From positions 3,707,271 through 3,771,270 of the forward strand of contig OY811974.1 in assembly GCA_963681505.1 (NCBI GenBank): a DNA stretch of 64,000 bases. Direction: 5' to 3'. This DNA is from Eunapius fragilis (lineage: Eukaryota; Porifera; Demospongiae; Spongillida; Spongillidae). Position 1 is the first letter of the stretch. Each line of letters begins with the position of its first letter. This document shows, in pieces, positions 33,496 to 44,900 of this stretch. Below the pieces are notes generated by a model. The model was not told the origin of the DNA, did no database searches, and saw only the letters and a list, made by a program, of their open reading frames with translations. Both the position numbers and the translations under genes were made by a program.

Positions 33496-34094
33496 GTGCT
33501 TGTGTTAGTCACCTTGTAAATAAAAGCATTCAAGAATGTTAGTGGCATATAGCAATACATCGGTGACGTGAAAAGCATGGAAACAAGGTCATGGGACCAG
33601 ATCACATAGGTGATCAGATCAGTGTTGTCATTATTATAAGACATGGTCAGTTTTTATTTATGCATACATGCACATGCAATAGCAACTAAGCCATGATTGG
33701 TTCAGCTGGCTGTCTGTTCATGCATTTGGGCGGGAATTAGATTGTCAATACCACTTAGCTGTAAAGTTCGCACTCGATGATAGTGAGACCTGTGGCAGAT
33801 GTACACTATCAATGGCTGTGCAGGCCTATCCTTTCACCAAAGCAAGTTCTTGATTTAATGTTCTCTATTCTAACCGAACTCAAAATATGAATGGGATTAA
33901 GTAGAATATTTGAATCAAATATCAAATTTATTATTAGTGGCTGATTTTAAGTAATTTTTCAATTTGCTTTTTAAAAATGTATCATCGATTGCTTCACAAA
34001 GTTTCATCTGCAGGCAGTTACAAGATGTAATGTCACACAGGAAAAGAATATGAGTCGTTTGTACAAAATGGAATGTAAATGCAGTTAAATTAAA
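33496..34094. other. Intergenic, 3' flank of the GH38-like gene
   Basis: No gene seen. A minus-strand AATAAA (33927-33932) about 165 bases past the stop could be the poly-A signal of the gene at 34095-36572. Confidence 0.5.
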
Positions 34095-36572
34095 TTATAC
34101 ATCGAAACTAATAACAAACCGGGCTTTAAAATTCTCATCACCAATGCTAAATGGGTACCACAATGGATAATTCGTATTCCATATATTGTTGTGGAGGTTG
34201 AATGCAACTCCAGCTACATCACTATCAAGAAATGGATCAAGAGGAACGGGAAATGGAGTGGGATACTTGCCTTTTAAAATTGGGCATATGAGAGGAACAT
34301 CAGGGGAATGAAGATCCATCACAACTGAACTAGGAGCGGATTCCATTAATGTAGCCTTTTCTCCTGCATGTTGAAATTGAGATCCATTTTTTATCACTGA
34401 AGAAAATGCAACTGACGTAAATGTAGATATTTTATGAACCATTCCTATCCAGAATGTATCAGAGTATTGTAGCTGTGGGTAGAAAGAGAACATTGTAGCT
34501 TCTGCTAAGCGGGTAGCAGTTTTGTTAATCCAAAGCAGGTCAAAATCCATTTTGACTAATGCATTCGGACCATTGGATATGTTGAGGCTTAGCCAAAAAT
34601 ATTCAGGTGCACCGTAATCTGTATGGAAAATTGGATTCTGCAGTGATAGTTGCAGAACAAAGTTCCCTTCACTCAGATTTGATTTGTATAGTTGCATCAA
34701 TTTAGTAGATGTCACGCTGGTGATAGGGTGAGCATTTACAGTACTGTTTGGCTTATCGTAACCTGCATTGCCATAATAGTTATAAATCGATGACATGTAG
34801 TCAAAATCCGTTTCATTATAGGTGTGATATGTGAGGACTGCTAATGGGTTATCACTGTTTGCAAAGATAAACTTGGCTTGTCCACTGTTGACAACCAATG
34901 TATTTATATTGCCCTGATCTGCATCAAATCCCAACAAGACAGTTCCATTGAATAGAGTGAATTGCTCAGAAGGGTCAACAGGTGTGTAATTTGCCAATGA
35001 TGGCACAATGGGCTGCAGCTGTATGATATTATTTATTATGTAATCATACAAAGGATGACCGGAAGCTGCTTCAAGTGTTAGGTTTATGAATTGTCTTTGC
35101 TCTTGCCATGACATCTCACAATTAGCATAGTTTTCCCCACCTCTGGCCTTCTGAAATGCGTTGTTTGACCAATTGATATTGTCATAAACATCTGGGAGAC
35201 CCCAAGTGTGCTCAGGAAGCTTCATCAAGAATTGAGTAGCGTTGGATATCTTTGGGTCATCTAAGTCACACTGCAATTCTTCCAAGCAGGATAGAAGTGC
35301 TGAACTAACAGCTCTGTATTCAGCCATCTTACGAGGATCTGATGCTACCCCTTGAATCCATGTGTCTCCGATCTCCCCGTTGATGACAGGCAGTGAAGAG
35401 ATGTTAACTCTGTCAATAAATGCGCTAAAGGTTGATGCAAACACATTCGCACCTGGAAATTGTGCTCGCAGTATATCATAGTTGCTCTCTATTTCAGAAA
35501 TGGACATCGGAGGCCCACTGTTGTCAGTTCAAAAAGCAAATGCCAGGGCATCAGTTGATCCAGGAGGAATGACAATGCTTTGTAGAGAGAGGCCACCCGC
35601 ATTATTCACACTGTCACCAGGATTAAGTGGGTAACCACCAGGATGCCACAATGCAATAATGCCCTTATTATTAAAGTTCCACTGGAATATAGGAGGAACT
35701 GCAGGTGGCGCTGAACCTGGATTAACTCCAACTGTGATGCCCTTGATTCCATTTTGTATAAGAAAGGGGATAGAACAAGCTGTGAGCCCTGGGACATCTC
35801 TTTGACTCACGACTGTGGTTTGGTGCTGAAACTGCTGGTCCAACTGTTTTGATATCTGAATACCAGCCTGTAGTACAGCATTGTTCATCAGTTCCACTTG
35901 CATATTCATTGGTCCTGCATGCCACACAATATGGCCACTGAGAATGGCTTGCTTGAATTTGATGACATCTTCCTGAGAGGGGCATTGTACCTTAATTCCA
36001 CTTAGTATTAAATTTGGAGGGCATTCTAAGTACAAGCGAATGAGCCAAGGGTGACTTGTGTATATGAAGCTGTCATTATGGTTAAGAATGCTCATGTCAA
36101 TCGCAATATTCACTGCTCTAGGGAAATATTGCTGGAAATATGTGTTGACAACATTTGCAATAAAGCCAGTTTCTGGAATGCCATCGTACCCTACGTCCAA
36201 ATGATTCATGAAGATGACGTGTATGTTTTTAACAGCGGGCACTTTTGACCAAGTTGTGATTGGAATGTCGTCCCAAACAATTTCTGTACATCTCTCGTCT
36301 CTAATACGGCCGCTTATAGTTTCACCGTTGTCCAATTCTCCGAGCAACGAAGCTCCACTTTCATTGTACATCAATACTCCAGTGGCCCATACTGCGTTGG
36401 TACTAACAGCGACAACGATCAACTCTTCGGTACTTGTGTAGTCTATCCTAAATAACAACTGAGCGGTAGGAATGGAAAATTCTTGATCAGTCCACGTACC
36501 ACTCAGATCGCATCCTTGTGCGATTATAAACAGGTAGCATAGCCATTGAACGAAAGTAATCGAAGACACCAT
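34095..36572 (-). CDS. Secreted GH38/DUF5054-like protein with in-frame TGA
   Basis: One uninterrupted frame of 825 codons apart from a single TGA at 35529-35531 (AFAF-TGA-TDNSGPP), which splits it into 347 aa and a 470-aa continuation. The start MVSSITFVQWLCYLF is a signal peptide (about residues 1-20). H124-L-D126 in FMNHLDVGYD matches the zinc-binding HxD of family 38 alpha-mannosidases, and D259 in SQRDVPGL lies where the catalytic nucleophile is expected. The WHAG, ALWHPGGYPLNPG and C-terminal YPLWYPFSIGDENFKARF blocks fit the DUF5054 branch. The substrate is unknown; cleavage of secreted or dietary glycans is a guess. The gene has no introns, unlike its neighbours. The TGA could be a nonsense mutation of CGA (Arg), a sequencing error, or recoding. 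Fragments lie at 30302-30408 and 38393-38497. Confidence 0.85.
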
Positions 36573-37559
36573 TTTGTATTAATATATTACCACCACATGA
36601 ATAATTATTTTGGCATCATTCTAAGCATAACTTCTGTTTCGATTGGATGAAACAGCTTTTAAAAATATTTACGGTCAATAGAGAAAAAAACACCATTGTA
36701 CTTAAATGGTACATACAGTGTCTGAATTTATAGCAGGCAAGTAAAGCTCCAGCTTAAACTGAATAAGAAAAGAGGTTTACCAAAACAGACCACTACAGTC
36801 CTTTATCTCAATACTCATTGTCACTAAAAATTAAACATATAATAAAACATATGCAGCAGACTTTGCAACTGAGGGATGGCCCTGGCCACTGATCTCACTA
36901 GAAATAAGTTGAGAGGGCCATAGATCTCCGCAGCCATTTTTGCTATAGAGCTGGCTTGGCTGATGGCAAGCAAAGAGGCTAGTCAGGTGAATGCACACTT
37001 CACCTCTTTGCCCCAGTTGCCGTATGTTACTTCGGCCAGTGGCATCTAAACTTCTGGCACTTGTTATTGTTAGGGCAAGAGCTAGCTAGTGAAGGTGCAG
37101 AACTGTAGTTTAGATTTTGGGTATAGCTGTGATTCTTGTATTCGCCATGTCTTCATTACACATACGGATATATCATTCAGGGCCTGATCAAGAATGTCTA
37201 TCCATTGTCCTTCGCTAATGCAATGTTCAGTCTTGAATAAAGGTCACTAGTAGCTTGGAATCTTGATTTAAAAAAATGAATGACATCAATGTAGAAAAAC
37301 ACTGCTGCACCTCACTGCCCCATGCTCATAAGTCATGCAGTCCACCAGCATGAGCACCCTTGTATCATTGGTAATGTGATTCCACAGTCAATAAGGTTAA
37401 ACCTACTGTTGCTCACGCTGCATACAATATGTAACACTATGTAAAACGCTGATATCAAATGATGCTACATGACCTTCTCCTATTCAATTCCATAACTAGG
37501 GTATCTACTGGCCTTTACTGCAGAAGTTAATCCCAGAGCCTACTTCCATCTGGTCTGAC
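36573..37559. other. Intergenic, no gene seen
   Basis: Upstream flank of the GH38-like gene. AT-rich, with no recognisable element. Confidence 0.5.
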
Positions 37560-37745
37560 CAATGAGCTTGACGCAATGAGCCAAGGTATTGATCTTAAAA
37601 GCTATTGGGGTGCACAGATTTACTATTGAAAAGAAATAAGGAAGCCATCACATTCAAGGTGTAGCCTAGACATATATGCATACAGAGGGGAATCACAGAA
37701 AGCCAACTTGAAGCATGTGGAGATGTAATTGTAAAGGCTTTCCAA
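37560..37745 (-). pseudogene. Third LINE C-terminal relic (short)
   Basis: The minus strand reads ITSPHASSWLSVIPL, the same block as SSPHAASWISVIPS in the relic at 24035-24870, followed by a weak LGYTL...MASLFL counterpart. Nothing else is preserved. Confidence 0.5.
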
Positions 37746-38392
37746 TGTACACTAATTATATTTACAATTAATTTTAACCATAAGTGGCTTTGTGTCACAA
37801 TATAATATACATGACATTGGCAATGCTATATAAGGTAAAATTTAATTGTGATTTGTGGCCCCCCCCCCCCCCCCCTCTCCCACTGTTTAGTTTTGCGCAA
37901 TCACAATGTCAGGAAGAACAATTGAATGCAATATACTTTATAATTATTATATACAGCACAGGCATGATGAGAGATAGATTCACACTATGAGCTAGGCTTC
38001 ACTGATACTGTACAGTTTAAAAAAACATTGCAGTGGTTGAAGACATTAATCCTCTGCATGCACCCTTGTGCAAAAAGGTTAGGGACCCATGAGCTCACCT
38101 TGCTGTACACCAGCTTATGGGCTGAAATTTCCCAAAGGATGCCACAAAATGCTATTCCCTCATTTTCCTGTAAGTTGCCTAATCTTTCCTATAGCAATGG
38201 GATAAGGTTTCAATTTGAACTTAGCAAAAGGACCTGCAGAAGTGCCCTTTGGGGTGGGACAAAAATTCCGATGAAAAAGAATACCCAATTCAGTTGTACA
38301 TCAGTGCCCCTAGGGAAGCAAACGGGCACTGCTGCATTGTCAAAATACGTCCACTGGCAACGCCTTTAGCTATTACCGGAAATGTTGGAATT
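37746..38392. other. Intergenic; poly-C tract, unrecognised open frame
   Basis: A 17-base poly-C run lies at 37859-37875. A 113-codon plus-strand frame (38028-38369) is open but has no family I recognise and no clear codon bias; I do not call it a gene. Confidence 0.45.
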
Positions 38393-38497
38393 TGTCAAAG
38401 AGGTGGGGAAAACTATGCTAACTGTGAGGAGATGTCATGGCAAGAGCAAAGACTATCCATAAACCTAACACTTGAAGCAGCTTCCGGTCAAACGTTG
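38393..38497 (+). pseudogene. Second fragment of the GH38/DUF5054-like gene
   Basis: The plus strand reads RGGENYANCEEMSWQEQR and LTLEAASGQ, matching RGGENYANCEMSWQEQR and LTLEAASGH in the gene (about 35070-35145), with a 3-base insertion. It is in the opposite orientation to the gene, about 1.8 kb from its 5' end, and has no flanking match. Confidence 0.88.
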
Positions 38498-38802
38498 GAA
38501 TTTGTCCCATTCCCATCAAGATATAGTAAGAGAGGAGAGTATTATACACCTTTAAATCTCTAACGCGCGAAAGTTTCATAGCCCATATATATGACGCTAT
38601 ACATGTATGGGCAAAACCAAATTAAACACATTACTACCAATTAATAATTTTCGGAGAGCTTCCTGTGGGCGTTGCTTGTCATATATGTAATTAAAGTACA
38701 CTCGGAAGATCGAAAAAGTACGATGGCTTTATTGCAGCCATTCGTTCGTAGGTGTTGATTGTTTTGTTCGTGTATCGAATAACTTGTGCGATTGACATCG
38801 TT

Positions 38803-40496
38803 ATGCTAGCTGCTCCAAGTACGTCGAATTTCAGAGGGAGGAAAAAGGTAAACGATACGCCTATATTGCTTAGAGCCATATATGATATTATGATATGGCT
38901 AAGAACTGTGATGTTAAGCGCTGCATGAGTTGTGGTGTGTTTGTATACATGCATTGTGCGTGTGTTGACACTTATCGTACGCTTGTGTACGTTGTTTGCA
39001 AGCATAGTAACAATTAATAGGGTTCATTTTTATTTAGGTGTGTTGGACATCTGACCCAAGCAATGTTGTGTGGTGCGAAGACACCAGTTCAGTCAAGGAG
39101 TGCGACCGTTGCACTGACAGCAGCGAAGCAACGTCTGAGGTACTAGTGCACGAAGATGCCACTAGCGGTGCTTTTGGAGTGGTGGATTTCCATTGCGAAA
39201 GCTTCTACCTGAACGAAGACGATGATGTACGCTATAAATCCCTCTGCACGTGGCTTGTGTTGAGGTGAACTGGTGTGGCCTAAATGGGTGGTTCCACACA
39301 AATCTTTGGCTTCGCTGTTAGTATAGGCGCATGTAAATATGGATTGCGGGTTGATAGATAATACCTTTGTGTGTTGTTATCGATGGGGTTCCACTGTTAT
39401 AGGCTTTGTATAATATATCTAGGTTTTCACGGATGAATTAGTCACTGAAGTGAAACCCACGAAGAAAAGAAGGAAATTTCATCTTTTCCAAGGGGTTACG
39501 ACAGAGGTAAGCTCGGTTAGTTGCGAATTGTACATGTAAATCTGTATATTCCAATGTATTTCACCCTTTGAATAACCATTCTTTACAGGACCATAAGCTT
39601 TGCTTTGGGTCAGCAGCTACTCAGTCATCACTGACACAGAGAATTACATGCAGTAGTCACGTTTCACCATCTCTCATCTCGTCGTCAATGCCATTGATAT
39701 GCAACTACAATTTGAACAACAATGAGATCCATATTACTAATGAGGCATCAGCCAGTACTGGCATGGACAGGTAATACTGGAAGTTAAAGATGAGATATTA
39801 TACATCAGTTGAAAATTACAGACAGATAATTGGATATCGCACTAGCATGATTGGAAATGTAAATAAATTTAAATGTAAAAATTCAAAGATATACACAGTC
39901 ATTACAGTCACTGTATTGTCTGAGGTCAATGCTATATAAAAATGAATGGCTCTTTTTCACTGATATCTTTTTATGAAATCTTGTATATGGTTTCTATGCT
40001 GGCATTTTGTTATGGCATATTGTTATGTCCATTGGGTAGAAATGATTATGTGTCACCTTTTTTTTCTGAAGGGAAAGGGAATCACTCTTTTCTCCAGTCT
40101 ATTCCTATGCTGTCCAGTCCAGAAGTACTAGTAAGTGCAGATTCAATTCCATACATGCTTGGTCCAGTAGGGCCTTTATAAAAATACTGTTCAGTAAACC
40201 ATTATTTAGATATATATGGGACAGTTCATGAGTATTGCTATATATATATAGTGTCCAGCAAAATCACCCTTATGATACTTTATCAAATTTTCCAGGACAA
40301 GCAAAAGAAAAGTAACGCTCGCATTGTAATGTATGGCTAATTATAAATTCAGTGCCTAATAACTTTATGATGGATAGTCCAATTTAAGATGCGTAAGGAC
40401 CATTTATTTGATAGAAGCTCTTTGGAGTTCACGGAAAATGAAAAAATTTGAAAACTTGAAAAGCTATCCAGAAGGGTGATTTTGCTGGACACTGTC

Positions 40497-40536
<40 letters not shown>

Positions 40537-41885
40537 AAGTGTCCAAGATAATGATCCTTCACTTATATATATGTATAAAATTTATAAAAATGATTCACAT
40601 TTGAATTGCTATAACTTCCCAATGGTGAAAGCTTTTGACTTTCTACTTTCACAACTTCATGCTACACCATTTCTTTATGGTAAGATACATTTGGGGTCTT
40701 GCATTAGCTTTGTGCCAGTGGTGCAATGTCCGATACCCCTTGTGGTTCAAACTCCCCATATTTTTCGACAGGAAAATTCAATTCACTTCAATTTTGGTTT
40801 ATACATAGAGGGATCCTGTACCTACTGATTTGTACTGTTCGTTGATTTTTACTTCATCCCTTATGGAGATACAGCTGTGCAAGGTTGTTGCACATTTCTC
40901 ATTCATTTCTCGCCATTAGCCTATTACTACCTGGTTCCCGCTAGATTCGCTCATAAGCTTTGTCTATTTGAAATTTTTTTTCTCTTTGTCTTAGGTTACA
41001 GTGCTTTCATCGGCCTACTATGCAACCTCTTTCTCAACTAATTTTGTTATGTTTATATTCAGATTCATTCTCTTTATGTTTGGTCCTGCATGTGCAAATA
41101 AACCACATATTTCATTACCTTCTATTTCTTTAGTGGTCATAATTGTATCAGCACAAAAATGGTAGTATGTCATTTCAAGTCTCTCATGTTACATTAATGC
41201 ACTCATGCCCTCCACTGTATGCTCATACCCATGGTCTCCTCTACATGATCATGTCCAAAGGCCTCCATGTGTCATTGTTGTGTTTTTCATGCATGTAACA
41301 GGACTGTGTGTTGTATGTATAGTGGTGTAGGAGCATAGGGCCTGTGGGGTCAAATGCCCCAACACTTTTGTCAGAGGAAGCGCATTGCCCCCTCCCCCCC
41401 CCATCTACCACATGATGATCTACCATATCTCGTGTCCCATATTCCATTACATTTATGCACTCACACACTTGCAACTACTCCATACCATTCACTATATATG
41501 CTTATGTGCACCATTGATTGTAGAACTTACTGTTTACTAGTCTGATTGTTATATAAAATTTCCAGGGCCCAGATCTTAATCTTTTGGGATACAGCAGGAA
41601 TAATATTTTAAAAAGTAGGTCTACTACAGTCCGTCTTACAGAGAGGATCTACAAATATCACAGAAGATAAATTGCACAGCTTACTAGAAAGGGCACACAC
41701 TCACACACACACACTTAGAATTAATGATTCTGATGAGTATGGCTGTCAGTTTGCTATGACCAGATGCAAAGTCACCCATATAAATTCAATAGCTAATGCA
41801 TTTGTGTGTATGACTCCGCAACTAATGAGACATATGGTCACATACCCATCTGAGATTAGAGCACTTGGTGTCATTTTTGGAAAAT

Positions 41886-41947
<62 letters not shown>

Positions 41948-44900
41948 ATTGGTACCTTCCTTGGAGGGTGAATTGATGTGTTGACAAGCTACTTCTAGAT
42001 TTGCTCACCTAGAAATGGAAGTCCCGCATACAAGTAATAAAGACATTCTCTATGAGAAAGTTGGTGGCATATAGGATTGGAAGGTAATATTGAGTCTAAT
42101 AATAAGGGAAAATATAATACGTACACTGTTGAACAACATAATGTGCTAAATATAGACTGTTGCATTTTCCTGTATTATTATACCCTTGTTTATACAACTA
42201 TTGCCTTCCAACCCTATATGCCATCAACTTTCTCATAGAGAATGTCTTTATTACTTGTTTCATCAGTTTTTTTTCTTTGTGAGATAGAACATAACTAATT
42301 TTGTATAAGACCATTAGTGGTGTTTAGGAGGGTGTGTCTCCTGGATGGAATGGAAAAAAAAGGGGGGGGGGGGGGTTCCCTGATGTGGAGGAGCGAGCGG
42401 CATCTGATGGTGATGTGGGTGGGGAATCTTATGTGGAAGAGGCGTCTACTGATGGAGAAATATTGCTTTCTACAAATATACTTTTAGCAATCTTGAATCA
42501 AAGATTTTTACCTTGTTCTAACTGTAACTACCGTTTTAACTGTCAAGCACTCGACTTATATACGTGCATGCGGTCCAATTGTGGTCCACATGTGCGGGTC
42601 TACGCACAACTGCAAAACTGCAATGGCTATGGGAGTTATGGATGAATAAGTATTGTTATTACAAAACATCAAAACTTTTAATCCGCGTAATTCAAAAGTG
42701 GTTTGGCCTGGGGACAAAATAATTGAACTATATGTATAGGTATATGAGGTTAGTAGTTGGGTAAAGATTAGAGAAGGTCATAGTTTTTTTTGTTTGACTA
42801 GACATGGCTTTACTCCTATGGGACAGTATCATTGTTATGATCACCTTTGTGGGTTTGGAAGAGCATTACTTGCCTGGTTCCGCAAACAAGCGATCAAAAT
42901 GCATGGGTTCAGCTACCATCACCATACGCAGCAGGATATGTACCAGTAGTGATATTTGGTCTAACTCTTTAAGTGCCACCACTTGCATGGCCATATATAG
43001 GCTCACAATGCTATAACAGTACAACATCGGAGCCATGAGATAAAGTGCACGGTGTATCAGCTAGGGGAGAGGGTCAAGGTAAAGCCACAACTGGGACAAC
43101 CATTCTTTATTGTTGTGATTTGTGTTCTGCAGACACCTGTAGATAGTTTAACCGCCTACGGTTTTTCATTTCATCCCTTTGCAGCTATATGTTGCATGGG
43201 CGGCAGAAGGGTGGCTGTGGGGAGGGTGCGGGAGACCACCCCTCCCTTATGTTACTACGTACCCCATCCTTATGTTGGTATGTACCCTCCATTATGCTGA
43301 TCTACCATCCCTTATGTTGCTACGTACCCATTCTTATGCTGCTATGTACCCCCCTCCCTTATGTTGCTATGTACCCACCCTTATGTTGCTATGTATGTAC
43401 CCTCCCCTTATGTTGCTACATACCCCTCCCTTATGTTGCAACTGTACATACGCCTCCCTTATGTTGCTATGTACCCCTCCCTTATGTTGCTATGTACCCC
43501 TCCGTTATGTTGCCATGCATCCCACCCTTATGTTGCCATGTACCCACCCTTATGTTGCTATGTACCCACCCCTATGCTGCTATGTACCCTACCCTTATGT
43601 TGCTATGTACCCCTTCCTTTATGTTGCTATGGTAGTTACTCCTCTCCTCCCCAGCAAACCTAATACTGTATATTCATGTCTGTCATGTTTCTTTTCTATG
43701 CAATTTATTTAAATATCTGGACACATCAACTTAGTTGAAGTTTCTGTATGTCATATTCTAAAACATGTGTGGATGCTTTTGGAACTTGCTTTCGTGAAGC
43801 CATGGGTACATATGAAGCCATGTGTGTGAATACTCTATATAAACACTACAGTACTGGTTTGGTCATATAGAAATTTCGCAGCTTGATCATAGAGAAAATA
43901 AAGCATATACATTGGGACTTAGCCAACTATTAGTTATCGTAGTGGTTGCTATGAACACTGATTAGTTTTCATAGCGATTGCTATGATCACTGATGGTTTC
44001 TTTAGTTACCAATGTATATGCTTTATTTTCTCTATGGTTGAGCTGGGAATTTTCTCTATGATCGAGCCGGTACTGTACAGAGGCCCAGTCCAAAGATTAT
44101 CTTTTGGGATAGGGTAGTAATAATATTCACTATCACTATATGCTACACTTCCATTGAAAAAAGTAGGTGTTCTTCTTACAGAGCAGGTTCACGAATAGTC
44201 CAAATCACAAAATGGACTCGATGACCAACACCACCAGTATGTAATATGTCCACTGTAGTATTATAACTTAGTAAGCACTGCCAATAGGAAAGAGTACCAT
44301 TGATGGGGAGATGAGATTTGTCCCCTTCCCCCCCCCCCCCCCCCCCAATCAATCCTATTATTTCTTGGATCATAAATCATTGTAAGTCTCTTAATGAAAA
44401 AGGACGTCAATAGCGTTCACCGTTCGGACGTTATAACGATTCGAACGCGATGGTATTTGGGCCACAAAATTGTGTTGTGAACTGCCTCATATATATATAC
44501 ATGTATGCACATCGGTGTGATCCTTAGCAGTTTAGAGATGTTAATGACTAAAGGTAACTGACCTACACTAGGCAACAATGTAGCATGGAACTCAATGATA
44601 TTTAGAATTTCATTGTTTTGTGCGCTATGTGTTGCCTAGTGTAACCTTAAGTGCCTAACGGTCAAATAATGGTTATTCAGACTATGACCAAATTTTTAAA
44701 TAGCAGATTGAAAATTCGCTGTGCATGGAAGTAATTTAAGATTGATGTGTGTATTTGTTCCCTCATAAGGCTAGTTCTATTGTTTCCTCTGGAGACTTTA
44801 AATGCATACACATACATAAAAGGGACAGGTTCATGCCAACTTGCCTATTCAACTGTAAAAAATCTCCATGGGTTACAAAATGTACATGTACCTCCAGCAA

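Noticed and set aside
35529-35531. Calling the GH38-like gene a selenoprotein
   Set aside because: A TGA alone is not enough. No Cys/Sec context is known here, the neighbouring codons fit a CGA-to-TGA change, and I could not identify a SECIS element by eye.
40098-40130. Candidate extra CTDSPL2 exon (TCTATTCCTATGCTGTCCAG... ending before GTAAGTG)
   Set aside because: The splice sites look usable, but joining it between 39770 and 44770 creates TAG at the junction, whereas the direct junction keeps the frame.
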